Shown here one piece after another: positions 10,041-21,650 of a DNA stretch of 64,000 nt. The stretch is taken from positions 13,462,924-13,526,923 of the forward strand of contig JARYHS010008074.1 in assembly GCA_031002005.1 (NCBI GenBank). The letters are read 5' to 3'. The translations under genes were made by a program, and so were the position numbers. Numbering within the stretch: the first letter of the stretch is position 1; every line of letters starts with the position of its first letter. The DNA comes from Vandiemenella viatica. Lineage: Eukaryota; Arthropoda; Insecta; Orthoptera; Morabidae. The notes under the pieces were generated by a model. It was not told the origin of the DNA. It ran no database searches and saw nothing but the letters and a program-made list of their open reading frames with translations.

Positions 10041-11399
10041 TTGTTAGCTAAAACAGTGAGGGAGCCCAATTCTAGTGATGATGGGGTCAGAACTGTGCCT
10101 TTTTTTAGGTTAGCGGCTGCTGGTGAAGGGACCAAAGTAGATTATCAAAGTGATACTGATTGCAGATTCACAATGGGAAAAGTCACAGATGTTAAGGAAA
10201 TAGATGAAGTGGCTGAAACAATAACTGACTGGGGTAAAACTGGGAAAGAGGAGATAAATGCTGAAAATGTAAAGCCAGTAGTAAGGGTGTTAATGGTAAA
10301 CTGTAGAAGTATAATGAACAAAGTAATCAAATTTGCTAACTTAATAGAGATACACGAACCACAAGTTATTATTGGGGTAGAGAGTTGGTTAAAAGAAGAA
10401 GTACTAGACAGTGAGGTTTTTCCTGATGGTTACAGAGTGTACTGCAGAGATAGAGGAGCAATTGGTGGAGGTGTTTTCATACTAGTTAGCAAAAACTACC
10501 ACAGTTCAATGGCGTTCATAGATCAAGACCATGAGTTAATTGGGGTAGATTTCTGGAGTAATAAAAAAGAAAAAATTAGAGTGTTGGCTGTTTACCATGG
10601 TGGAAGAATGACAGAAGAAGATGAGGCTTTTGGGGAGAAATTAAATTCATTCTCAGATTTCAGAGGTGAGATTAGAATGATCATCATTGGTGGGGATTTA
10701 AATTTACCAGGTATAAACTGGGAAGGAAATATGATAAATAACACAAGAGAACAAAGATTTGCAAATATCTTAAGGGAAGGAGGACTTACACAAGTGGTTG
10801 AGCAAAATGCTAGGGGACAAAATATTTTGGATATATTTCTAATTAAGCCCGATGAAAACCTTTTGAGGTATCAAGTAACTGAAGGAATAAGTGATCATGT
10901 AGCAGTTCTGATGGATATTAGAGGATTCAGTAAACCAGCAGCCAAAATTGAAGGGGGAAATAGGTACAACTATAAAAAGGCACAGGTTTCGAATTTGAAG
11001 AGATATTTCAGAGAACAATTCAGCAAATGGAAGGAAGGCTCAAGTACAGTAGAGTCAAGGTGGGAAGAGTTCAAGGAGATAATAAGAAAGGGGGAAGAAA
11101 AATTTATTCCAGGGCAGAAAATAAAGAGAAGTAGAGAACCTATGTACTATAATACGGAAGTGAGGAGGTTAAAGAGGTTGGTAAGAAGAGAACATAACAG
11201 AGCTAAGAGACAACAGGGTAGTAGGGAATATTTAAAAAAACTAAACAAGGACTTGATAACAGCAAAGAAAGTGGCTAAAGATAGGTTTATAAAGAGTATT
11301 GTCAGTGCAGGAGGACCATTGACTGATGCATCTAGAAATTTCTATGGCTATATCAGGAAACTGAGGGGAAGGGAGGTAGTAGAGATGCTGAAGTTTTGA
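10041..11399 (+). pseudogene. LINE A endonuclease domain and linker
   Basis: This 452-aa ORF holds an APE-type endonuclease: VLMVNCRSIMNK (block with N), GVESWLKEEV (catalytic E), GGGVFILV, IIIGGDLNLPGINWEG (catalytic D and N), NILDIFLI and EGISDHVAVLMD (catalytic D/H). All key residues are retained here, unlike in the mirror copy. A basic linker follows (RRLKRLVRREHNRAKRQQG), then a stop at 11397-11399. The RT is in later, separate frames. Confidence 0.8.
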
Positions 11400-13283
11400 A
11401 AAAGTCAGAGATTTTAAGTAACTAGTTTAGTGAAAGCATTAGGGACAATGAATCAGAACCGGGAGTGTCTAATTCGAAGAATGACCATAACAACACAATT
11501 AGGAATGAAGATACTAAAATATTTGAAATTAATCCTGAGGAAATCATAAAGGAAATAAGAAAGCTGAAAAAACATAAAGGGGCTCAAGTAGATAATGTTA
11601 CTACAGATATCTTAAAAATAGCGGGATGTGACATTGTACCTTAGGGGGCGTCCATAAATTACGTGAGGTGAAATAGGGGGGGGGGGGGGTCCGGCGAAAT
11701 CTCACCAAATCTCACCAGGGGGGGAGGGGGGGGTCTACGGAAATCTCACGTGAGATTTTGCGAAAAATTTTGGGATAGTAGAGCCAAAAAAAAGGTCTAC
11801 AATTTGCGCCTAAGTCGAGTTTAGGAGGGTATTTCGTCAAAAAGTTAGGGTGTGACCTAAAAAAAAGGTCTACAAAAGTTTCGAGTTCTCACGGACCTGA
11901 TCTCACCAGAGGGGGGGGGGGGTCCGGCCAGATCTCACGAAATCTCACCAAGGGGGAAGGGGGGGTCCAGAAATCCGGAAAAAACACCTCACGTAATTTG
12001 TGGATGCCCCCTTATCTTGAAATATTATTCAAATTGAGTCTGGATACTTGCTGCTTACCACAGGACTGGAAGAGTGCAATAGTAGTACCGGAGTACCGGT
12101 ATATAAAGGAGGGGTGAGAAATAGAGTTGAGAATTACAGGCCAATCAGTTTGACATCAGTGGTAGGTAAATTAATGGAAAGATTGATATGCAACCACATC
12201 AGAAATATATGAGAGGAACAAGGACTTAATAACAGCAAAGAAAATGGCTGAAGATGGGTTTATGAAGAGTATTGACAGAGTGAGCCATAAAATGGTAGTA
12301 AATAAGGTAAAAACTAGTGGAGTGGATGAGAAAGTGATTTGCTGGGTAGAAGAATTTTTAAAAGGTAGAAATCAGAAAGTTATGGTAGGAAATGTAGTGT
12401 CAAAAGAAGTGGAATTAAAAATGGGAGTGCCGCAGGGTAGTGTATTGGGACCATTGCTATTCGTTATTCAAATGAATAATTGTGTTGATTGTTTACTATC
12501 TGTAATTAGATTGTTTGCAGATGACATAATGCTATATAAGAGAATCAAAACGATAGAGGATTGTTAACAGTTGCAGGGTGATCTGGACAGGATATCTAGG
12601 TGGGTTGGTAAACAGGGGATGAAGATAAATGCAAAGAAGAGTCAGCTTATAAACGTTTATTATCAATATAAGGTGGGGAAAAAATTGCTTGCTGAAGACT
12701 TGAAATGTAAATATCTTGGCATTACATTTGATAACAAGCTTAACTGGACAGGACACATTGTCAGGTGGTAGGAAAGGGTTTCAAAATTCTGCACTTGTTG
12801 TAGAGAGTGATGAGGGGATGTACGAGAGAAGTAAAGGATTCGCGTTAAAAAAACTTTGCTCGAATATGGTAGTGTAGTATGGGACCCTCATTTTACGTAT
12901 CAAATACAGGAGTTGGAGAGGGTGCAAGAAAGGTCTACTAGATTTGTTTCTGGAAATTATCGCAGAATGCAATCAGTGACGGATATGATAAAGGAGCTGG
13001 AATGGGATTCATTGCAATACAGGAGGAGGATGAGGAGGGTTATGGGAGTGTACAGGCATGGAAAGATATTGGAGTAGGTATGAAAAGTAGTGCATGGAAG
13101 GGAAAAGATGACCATAACCACAAGCTGATATTCGATTTCAGGCACAAGGGTGTGGGGAGATTCTCTTTTTTAGGTAAGGGTGTCATGGATTGGAATGAGT
13201 TACCGGTACCAAGAGAAATGTTGAATAATTTATCGATAACGTTGAAAGAATTTAGAGATAAAATTTGTAAAGGGCAAATGTAG
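11400..13283 (+). pseudogene. LINE A reverse transcriptase, broken
   Basis: RT pieces: EEIIKEIRKLKKHKGAQVDN and LSLDTCCLPQDWKSAIVVPV on either side of the MITE; NYRPISLTSVVGKLMERLIC; then MGVPQGSVLGPLLF and IRLFADDIMLYKRI (the FADD catalytic block, 12500-12540). Next come a stop at 12565 and a C-terminal domain, with VWDPHFTYQIQELERVQERS. The region that should hold motif A (FxxAFD) is missing. In its place, 12219-12281 duplicates linker sequence from 11245-11310 (NKDLITAKK...). The mirror copy has the same defect. Confidence 0.8.
11641..12014. mobile_element. G-rich TIR MITE, present only in left arm
   Basis: The 368-bp body (11644-12011) starts GGGGGCGTCCATAAATTACG and ends with the inverted form (CGTAATTTGTGGATGCCCCC), terminal repeats of about 25 bp with few mismatches. 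It is flanked by TTA (11641-11643 and 12012-12014). The mirror arm has the unoccupied site with a single TTA (about 61811-61813), which proves insertion plus a 3-bp TTA duplication. TTA/TWA duplications fit PIF/Harbinger, but the family is not proven. The interior has several runs of 8-13 G and repeated AATCTCACC. No ORF. Confidence 0.92.
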
Positions 13284-13368
13284 GTGGGTGCAGGATAGGG
13301 GGAAGATGGGGATGTAGGGAAATTGCCACCAGAGCCTGTGCTCCATTGCAATTAAGTTAAATAAAATA

Positions 13369-14580
13369 AAATAAATGGTGGACATGGAAGTTAAGAAGCA
13401 TATAAATAAAAAACTAGCTTGTTTTTAATTAATGATCTGATGATTGCTCAAATCCTCTTTGGTTACTTTTGAGTGGTTTTGAATCTAAATGCCATTCTTT
13501 TTGGTAGCCTACTTTGCTGAGCATTCCATTGTCATGTGCACATGAAGATAAAGTATTTTCTGAAGTTAACTAAAATAAAACAAATCTGATTAATTTTTTT
13601 TCCAAAACACCACAAATGCATATACCATTGAATATTAGTTAACTTTTATATTATAACCCACTGTGGTATTGTATCTTAAGATCATATCTGTATTTATTTA
13701 TTTTGTGAATAGGGCTTTAAGACTTAACCATCTTCTTACTTTATTGTTTATCCTTAAGTTCTTTTGTGTGCCAGTCCAGAATTTCCCTGCATTATACATA
13801 GATGAATCTCTTATGTTGAAACCATATAGCAAATATATTGATCCAGTTAATAATGGGCATCAAGCCAAAATTTTGGACTAAACTTTTTTTTCAGTTACAG
13901 CCATGCAGACAAGATGGCAGTCATATCATGGAGTAGTAACATTGTGTGATTCAGTATCTGTGCTCATTGCTATGTAAAACCCTCTTCTATCTACTGGTTC
14001 CACATGCATCACTGTCATACCAGTGTGCCATGTATGAACTGCAGTCTCGCAATACGACTAATCCGCTTCCCGGAGACCAGTCGTTCTCACACGTCTGAAC
14101 TCATGACATGCTAATATTGTAACATTTGATGTCAATAAGACATAGCAGCACTTTACTTCACACTTCTACTTCATTTGATTGCTTTGCACCACTTAGCAAG
14201 GCGTAGTAACACTGACTTGTCTGGTCACACCAAATAGGGTGCTGCTAGGCCTAACTACAAGTCATATCTCTGCAGTCCGAATCACTGATGATGGTTCCAC
14301 TCTTATACAAATCATCTGATTTTTAGTGATTCAGACCATTCCTTCTGGGTGCCGCAATTTTGAAAAATAGTAGTGTAGAAGTATGCCAGTAGTGCCAGGC
14401 TCATATCTACCTTTTCACTATCATGGAACAATGTTTTGAATTGTGTCATTTAAAATACCAGACAATTTAGTGCCCTTCAGGATTTCAAAAACAAAAGTTT
14501 GTTGCCTTATACAAGAGAGTGAAGAAAAGTCATGGAAGATGTTTGTTACTAATATTAACCACCACACAAAAGAAGTGATC
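13369..14580. other. Intronic stretch, nothing recognised
   Basis: AT-rich dynein-intron DNA. It is conserved in the mirror arm (about 59240-60430) but has no coding or transposon signature I can support. Confidence 0.4.
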
Positions 14581-15654
14581 ATATTGTAAGAACAAGATGT
14601 GCACTGGGGTTGGTGCTTAAACACGTTGTCTTAACTCTGACCGTGTGCAGCCTTGGATGTAACAGTTTTGGCTTAAATAGAATAATACGGCCGCCACATA
14701 GGTTTTTAACCAGAAAACTATGAAAAGGTAAAGTTCAATAATGACAAATAGTTCATTGCCATTTAAATAATTATATTCTTAAATTTCACAAAACCAAAAA
14801 CTGTACAGGCAATCAGATGACTTTTCCAAAGTAATGTTTTACAAGTTCGATTAACCAGTCGAGCCAGACCACACCCCAATAGTTCAAAGAATTAAATCTC
14901 CATTTGAAGAAAGCCAATAAAAGTTCGTCACGCGCTCCCATTGTTCAAAAGTTTAGTTAATTTAGACAACCCCGAGGCCTAACTTGGAGAAATACTATTT
15001 TAACGCAACATTATGATTAAGTTGAATAAAAGACGCGGCATTACTCCAAAATAAAACTTTCACTGATGTGCAAGGTATAAAACTTTCCGGCCTACTGAGC
15101 TACATGTTATCGCGCCGACTGCTTCCATACGACTGTGGGCGAACAACTGCATGCACGGGTGTATATCGCCTAGTGCTTCTCGAAGATTCCTAGCGACTGT
15201 TCTCACACGAAGCATGGGAACCTATCTTTTTCCTCTTTCACAGGGGTGACTGATGGGAAAGCCGTCAGATATCAAATCGCACATCTGAAGTCCTAACATT
15301 GGCTAATCTGACCTTGACAATAAAATAATTCTATCTTTCTGAAATTTTACGAATCACTAGATCATAAATAAATGTTAACTTTAGTTATTATACTAAATAT
15401 CATAACTTTAAACATTTAGCCGAAAATAAATACTTTAAGTATGAACTTTCACTCCAGGCAAATGCCGAAGAATGTTGAAATTGAAAAAATTGAAAATACT
15501 ATCTTGAAAACTGCAAAACTGCTTTATAATTTGAATAAACATAAAAAATTACTTTGAAAATGAAATGCAATAATATTCTATCCAATCTAACTCGTGGTTC
15601 TAAGAACAAAATTTTGTCACGCAGTTACAAAATTTAACAGATAGCTTACAATAT
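14581..15654 (+). mobile_element. Solo LTR, present only in left arm
   Basis: The 1066-bp body (14585-15650) begins TGTAAGAACA and ends GATAGCTTACA, so it has TG...CA ends with short inverted TGTAAG/CTTACA. It is flanked by ATAT (14581-14584 and 15651-15654). The mirror arm has the empty site with one ATAT (near 59250). A TATAAAAC box at about 15075 and AATAAA motifs at about 15025 and 15050 suggest a plus-strand promoter region. The 4-bp duplication fits Gypsy-type elements. No internal gag-pol remains. Confidence 0.85.
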
Positions 15655-16185
15655 ACCAGTGTCAAGGTTATTGAAATAGGGTTTCATATTCATTGATAAA
15701 GGAAGTATAGCACCGCTGATAGCAGAATTCTTCATGGCCATAACTTATGCAGCCAAATTTCTGTGCAAGAGATGGTCCCTAGCTTCTGCAAACAGAATCA
15801 AACGAGGGTCAGACACTGGTTTCAGTACCAGAGGCATCACACATAAAAGTGGCCAGATAAACCAATGTGGCCAACTACAGAGCTAGAAGAAGCTTAGAGT
15901 ATCATCTTCCATTGCTATGAAACAGGTCTTACAATGAGGGAAGAAAAAAAAAAGACATTTGCAATAATTTTGGCATTAGGTTATAGTAAACAAAAAATTG
16001 AAATGTAGTATTACCTACTTGATTCTTGTAAATGGTGTATAGTATGATTAACTAGCTAAACTCGGCCATGCTTTGCTGTAGCTCAGTCTGATACGAAATG
16101 AATAGAGAAGTAAATGAAAGTATTACAGCAAACATAGGTTCACTGAGGACCCACATTATTCAATTTAATATCCTGTTTTGTGTTT
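15655..16185. other. Intronic stretch, nothing recognised
   Basis: Conserved in the mirror arm (about 58730-59245). No domain, tail or terminal repeat identified. Confidence 0.4.
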
Positions 16186-16900
16186 CTCTGGCTACGCTGT
16201 GGGATGAAAGGGAAAGAAAAACATTTTCTTCACATAAAATCATTTTCTTTTTTAAAGCTAGGTGAGAAGGGTGAAGGGTTGGGTTTTTCTAAACTGAATA
16301 TAGACTATAGTTTTCTGCTTGTTTTAAAGTGTATGTGTGCAGTGTTCCATCGAAAGCTGATGAAAACTGTGGTTTTATGTGAACAACATTGGAAAATAAG
16401 AGAGATGTGGGTGAAGGGGTTGGGCTTCGTGTGTAAAGTTCCATAGATATCAGATAGAGCTTTGTGTAAAGAATATTTACAAAAATTAAGGGAATGGAAC
16501 GGGAGAGAGGGATTGAGTTTCTATAAATCAAAATACATACTGTATTTTTCTGCTTGTTTTAAAGTATGTGTGTGCAAAGATCCTTAAAACTGAATAGAAA
16601 CTGTAGCTTTGTATAAAGAACATTGACCAAAATTAGGGGATAGAAAGAGGGAGAAATGTTCGATTTTGAAAAATAAATGTGGACAGTATTTTTCTGTTTG
16701 CTTAAAAATGGAATTAAAAACTGTGGGTATGTATAAAGTACATTGAAAAAAATTACGTGGGTTGGAAAGAGGGAGAAGGGTTCAATTCCTGATAATCAAA
16801 TGTAAACAGTATTTTTCTGTTTGTTTTGATGTATACGTGTGGAAGTTCCATCGATATTGAATAAAAATTGGGTTCGTGTAAAAATTAATGGGAGTAAATG
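16186..16900 (+). repeat. Degenerate ~150-180-bp tandem repeat, left arm only
   Basis: Four to five diverged units recur with the order AGGGTT, AAATC or TAAAC, AGTATTTTTCTG, CTTGTTTTAAAGT, GTGTGTGCA, AACTGTGG or AACTGTAG, and GTATAAAG-AACATTG. The whole block (with 16901-17289) is absent from the right arm. Confidence 0.6.
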
Positions 16901-17001
16901 AGAAGAGGAGGTGAGTTTTGGTTTGCACCTCCCACCACATTCTCCCAAAATTTCATCGACCATCTACTTTTCAAGCTATGTGAGTACAAACATATGAAAT
17001 T

Positions 17002-19770
17002 TCTTTTTTTTTACTGTCATTAGTCTTTCGACTTGTTTGATACAACCCTCTATCCTTTCCTATCTTGTGGTAATATCTTCATCTCAACATGCCCCTTACA
17101 CCCTATGTCCTCAACTTTCTGCTTCATATATTCTAATCTCTGTCTTCCTCTACAGTTCTTACCTTCAACTGTTTCCTCCACCAACATATTAAACAATCTT
17201 GCATGTCTCAAAATATAACCATCCATCCTGTCTCTTCTTTCTGTAAGCCTCTTCCAGAAACTTCTTTTCTCATTCCTCATTTTTAATTAATGCTCTTTTT
17301 TTCTACTGCTATTTTGATTTTTGCATCATTCCTGCTTCGTCCATCTGTTGTAATTTTACTTCCCAAGTAGCAGAATTTACTTACTTCTCTTATCGCAGCT
17401 GATCCTATTTTTGTATTTAATCTAGTATTATTGTACCATTTTCATAGTATATAGGATTTGTGTTAATTTTACAAAATTTTGTTTATTATAAATTTCAATA
17501 CAGTATTAAGAAATAACGGTTCGTTGTAGACTCTAGAGAACAAACCATCTGAATGTACAGTTAAATAAATAAATATAAAAAAATTATTGGTATCATTTCT
17601 GCTGCATTTCATCACATTTGTCGTTGAGCTTAAAAGAGGTTTCCCATCAGCAGCTTTAATGTTTATATACATTTTGTTGATTTCTCCAAAATTTTGTTTG
17701 ATTTTCATATATGCCACATTTACTTTACCTATAACCATTTTCTTTTCTTCTTCTTCACACTTTTATTGCAGGTATTTTCCTATTGCTTTTTTGCACTTCC
17801 TTTTTATCTGATTTATTAACTGTATTGCTCTCTACGTGCTTCATCCTAAGCATTTTTGTGCCTTCTCTTCTGATTCGTGAACTCCAAAAAATTTTCTGTG
17901 GCCCATGTTTTCTGGAGGCTTGTTCCCTAAAGCCTAGTTTTGCCTTACCAGCTATCAATGTTTATTTCTTCAATGCATTCCATTCATTCTCGGTTGAGCT
18001 CCTTTGTGAGGTAAGGTTCATTCATACTAGTGGTCAGCTCAGCTCACGATCCAGGATTACATTCACTCTAGCGGTCAGGTTAGCTCAGGCAGGTCAGATC
18101 AAGCCATAGATGAGGCCCATTTCATATCAGTTGCTCACAGCAAATGATGCCACTCTCTACGCTAATGTTAGTTAAAATAGCACTGATTTTGGATAAAGAG
18201 AATAGGATAAAAAAGACAATGGTTCAGTTTGAATACAGAGTTTGAAAACGCAAACAGATCAAGAGATAAAAAATTTATCTACTGGCTGTTCCATGCGAGA
18301 TGAGTGGTGGGAAATGTTTTTGATATTTTAGCTTAAACATTTCAAATTTAATTTAGAAAACTTAACTCTGCTCCAATATTAATTGTTAACATAATTTTAG
18401 AAACATGCATTTTGCACAATTGTTTACATAAGAATAAAACTTCATGTCATGTAGAAAGTGAATCACAGGATGAACAAGGGGAACCCTAATGATACAAACA
18501 AACAAACAAACAAATTCACAACCTTATTTAATTTGGAAACTTTGGCAATACGAAAACATAATAATATTTGAATTTAAATTAAAATTTTGCTAACTTTCTA
18601 ATAAACTGAATTAACATACTGTTAAAACATTTTTTCTTTATTTTTTACTCTTTTTATTGCTTATGAGCAGACATTTTTAGTTGTTCATCATCCACTTTGA
18701 TCTGATCTGACCTGACCATTCCAGGATTACGTTCACACTAGCGGTCAGCTCAGCTCAGCACAGGTCTTGACCGTTGTTAATCAGTGGCGAATCACTCGTC
18801 AGTTAGATCTGCCTTGCCGTGACCTGGGCAACCACGTTGTGTGAATGCTCCCATTGTATTACGTGTATAGCGGTTTTTGACGTGATCTGAGGTGAGCTGA
18901 CCAGACCACTAGTGTGAATGGGCCTTTACTCCTTAGACCCATTTCTGCAAATTTTTCTCTTATGGTAAATTATTTCAATTTATTCACTTCCAGTCTGTTC
19001 TGCTTGTATTGCTGTTTATACTCTTGAATTGCAGCCTGCACTTCATAACTATGAGATTATGGTCAGAGTCTATGTCGGCTGCTGGGTATGCCTTATAGTC
19101 TAGATCTTGATTCCTAAATCCTTGTTTGACCATGATGTAATTTAGCTGGTATCTACCCATATCTCCTGTACGTTTCCAGATGTATGATTCTTCAATAATG
19201 TGTTTGTTACAACTAGTTTATATCTTCCACAAAATTCTAACAACCTGCAATCCTGCTCATTTCCTTTACCTAGGCCATATCTCCCTACAGTATTCCCCTC
19301 TTTTCCTTCTGCCACTACTGCATTCCAATCACCCATGATTATTATATTTTACTCCCCTTCACATATTGCATTAATTCTTCCATTTCTGCATATATTTTGT
19401 CTATTTCTTCATCATCTTCCTGTGATATTGGCATATATACTTGTACCAACATGGTTGGGATGGGATTGGTTTCTAACCTCATCAAAATATTCCTATCACT
19501 AAACTGTTCATAATAACTCACTCGTTTTCCATCGTCTCTTTTTCATTACAAATCCTGCACCATTGACTCCATTAATAGCTTGTGAGCTAATTATCCAGTG
19601 TTTACCAGACCAAAAATCCTGTCTATCCTTCCATTTAATCTCATTAAACCCAATGGCATATAACTTAAGTAGATACATCACCCTTTCTAAGTTCTAAAAT
19701 CTACCTGTCCTGTTCAGACATTCCGTGCTCTGACTCGTAGAATTCTGATGACCTCTCTCTGAGCTGTCTC
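17002..19770 (-). pseudogene. RTE-like non-LTR retrotransposon remnant
   Basis: Read on the minus strand. The endonuclease has INGVNGAGFVMKKR (about 19600-19540), then MGDWNAVVAEGKEGNTVGRY with LLEFCGRYKLVVTNTLLKN (19336-19142), and further on a DSDHNLIVMKC block (about 19050). A linker follows after an inserted TIR element. Most of the RT is missing. The C-terminal piece has CYLGSKITTDGR (about 17350) and WKRLTERRDRMDGYILRHAR (17280-17050), ending at a poly-A (plus-strand poly-T near 17002-17012). This order fits the RTE/BovB-like group. The 17050-17289 part is deleted in the mirror. Confidence 0.75.
18013..18926. mobile_element. TIR element with reiterated subterminal motifs
   Basis: The ends are inverted: 18013-18047 (AAGGTTCATTCATACTAGTG, then GTCAGCTCAGCTCAC) against 18892-18926 (GTGAGCTGACCAGACCACTA, then GTGTGAATGGGCCTT). 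The motif CATTCACACTAGYGGTCAG is repeated inside near both ends (about 18058 and 18728). AT-rich, non-coding core. It interrupts the RTE-like LINE in both arms (mirror 54903-55736, which has lost about 23 nt at one end). No clear target duplication, so the superfamily is unknown. Confidence 0.65.
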
Positions 19771-20505
19771 CACCTGGAGATCCAATTGGGGGACTATTTT
19801 ACCTCCAGAATATTTTACCCAGTAAGAAGCCATTATACTATATGTAATTTGGGAGGATTACATGGCCTCGGAATACCCTAAGGGTCTTCAATGTAGTGGC
19901 TTCCTGATGCCTTCTGCATCCCCCTGCTGTTGATCATTTCTGATTCATCTGCCTTTAGTGGCCATTTACAACCCCAACGGCGAGAGGGTGTCCTGGACAG
20001 CACCCCACTCTGCCGCTCTCCTTAAGGAGGCTGTTGGCAAGCAGTGGGTAACTCCGTATAGTTGGAATCTTTCAGTTGCCAGAGCCTTGTTTGTGCAAAC
20101 AAGGTGCACCACATGAAGGAGAGGTTGACATTTGGTTCGAAGAGGCTATTATAATCTCTCTCAAATGCTTACAAAAGCATTTAAAGAAATATTTTTGATT
20201 GGATGAAACATTTTAGCACAAAATTTTGAGCATAGTTGGTCCTTTAATTCAGAAAATGTGGAAGAATATAATACTGGTGAAATACTGCCTCTCTGAGCCA
20301 CACATGATAATTGTTTCACCAGTATATTGTGTTCTGAAGTGAGAAATTCCAATTTTTCTACTAGTCTTCATTATTCCCCTCAATATTTCCCAACACAGTC
20401 AGTAAAACTGTGGGTATAGAATCTTTGACAGTACTACTGCCACATGGGACATATTGTAGGAAATATGGTAAATTCCTGACTTGTATCAATTTCCTGCATC
20501 TCTTG
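19771..20505. other. Intronic stretch, nothing recognised
   Basis: A moderately GC-rich patch at 19970-20130, otherwise AT-rich. Conserved in the mirror arm, where an 85-bp piece (single here at about 19783-19870) is tandemly duplicated. No coding match. Confidence 0.35.
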
Positions 20506-21650
20506 AGCTGCTTCTTTTAAAGATACGTGGATGACACCTTTGTCGTTTGGCCCCCATGGCAGGGACAGCCTGGAAGGTTTTCTTCAGCATCTGAACAGCA
20601 TCAACAAAACCATCCAGCTCACAATGGAGGTGGAAGAGAATGACAGGCTTCCTTTCTTAGACATTCTTATAGAAAGGAAACCAGACGGGACACCCAGATA
20701 CTCTGTGTACAGAAAGCCTACCCACACGGACCTGTACCTTAACACGCATAGTCATCACCACCCGGCACAGTGCAATATGGAGCTCACCTCGCTGGTACAC
20801 AGGCCACGAGCGATATGTGATGTCGGCAGCCTACCGGGCGAAGTCAACCATCTACAGCAGACATTCAGATGCAACTGTTACTCGGAGCATCAGATAAGAT
20901 TGGCATCCCAACAACAGAGACACAGGCTGAATAACACCAAGAATGGGCCACAGGATCACCTAGCCTTCTTGCTGTACTCTGGCGCTGCAACGTTGAGGAT
21001 TGGTAGAGTTCTGGCCATAAAGGGGATTAAGACCATCTTCCTAACACCACCAAAGCTGAAAAACATCTTGCGCTGCCCCAAGGACAACCAAGCATTCCGA
21101 ACTCTGGGAGTTTATAGTATTCCATGTGTAAGCGGAAAGAGATACATAGGCCAGATGGTACGGCGCATTAACAAGCAATGTCTGGAACACGCCTGACACG
21201 TGCGTCTGGGGTAGAGTGAAAAATCTGCGGTAGCGGAACACAGCCTGGAACAGGGCCATGGCTTTGATTTTGAAAACACCAGGGTATTAGCGCTTACCAG
21301 AAACTTCTGGGACAGTATTCTTACAGAAACAGTTGAAATTCACACCACGCCCAATCTCGTCAATCGGGACTGTGGATACCAACTAAGCGAAGCTTGGACG
21401 CCAGTCATTAATGCAGTACAACGTGAGCGTGCCGAAGTGCACAGCACGGCGGCCGCAGACCAACTGCACCCACAACAGCCTCCTACCAGCGCTTCCCCCA
21501 CCCCACCACCTAGGCACTGACCGAGTCAGCCAGCCAGCTGCGCGCACTTCAACCACACGTGCCTTCAGAGGCTATAAGAGCGCAACCTTCCGATGGACCC
21601 GACACCTCACCAGAAGATGGTGACAGAATTTCAGATCACCAAAATATCAT
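20506..21650 (+). pseudogene. PLE C: Penelope-like element, GIY-YIG type, 5'-truncated
   Basis: It starts within the RT at RYVDDTFVVWP (about 20524), with one extra base before the 221-aa ORF 20531-21196. That ORF holds LPFLDILIERKPDG, YRKPTHTDLYLNTHSHHHPA, then the GIY-YIG core GVYSIPCVSGKRYIGQMVRR. After a TGA, the frame goes on with KSAVAEHSLEQGHGFDFENT and NRDCGYQLSEAWTPVINAVQ, the usual end of the endonuclease. Codon use is GC-richer than the flanks. This is a distinct PLE lineage from PLE A/B. Mirror at 52131-53240. Confidence 0.85.

Larger units (their letters stand above)
9515..13368 (+). mobile_element. LINE A: near-full non-LTR retrotransposon
   Basis: Order: an esterase-like ORF1 (9517-about 9990), an apurinic-type endonuclease (about 10260-10920), a basic linker, a broken reverse transcriptase (about 11500-12770), and a C-terminal domain (12840-13283). 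The 3' UTR has CCAGAGCCTGTGCTCCATTG and an AAATAAAATAAAATAAA tail. An esterase-like ORF1 and this EN-RT order fit the CR1/L2-jockey group. The mirror copy is 60436-63950. A MITE (11644-12011) sits inside the left copy only. The element is dead. Confidence 0.85.

Noticed and set aside
17587..18109. Hydrophobic plus-strand frames that look like small membrane proteins
   Set aside because: They are the antisense of AT-rich RTE linker sequence; T-rich codons give false hydrophobicity.
21600..21650. Hammerhead motif in PLE C
   Set aside because: CAGAAGATGGTGA...TCACCAAAAT forms a stem but lacks the CUGANGA and GAAA core strings.
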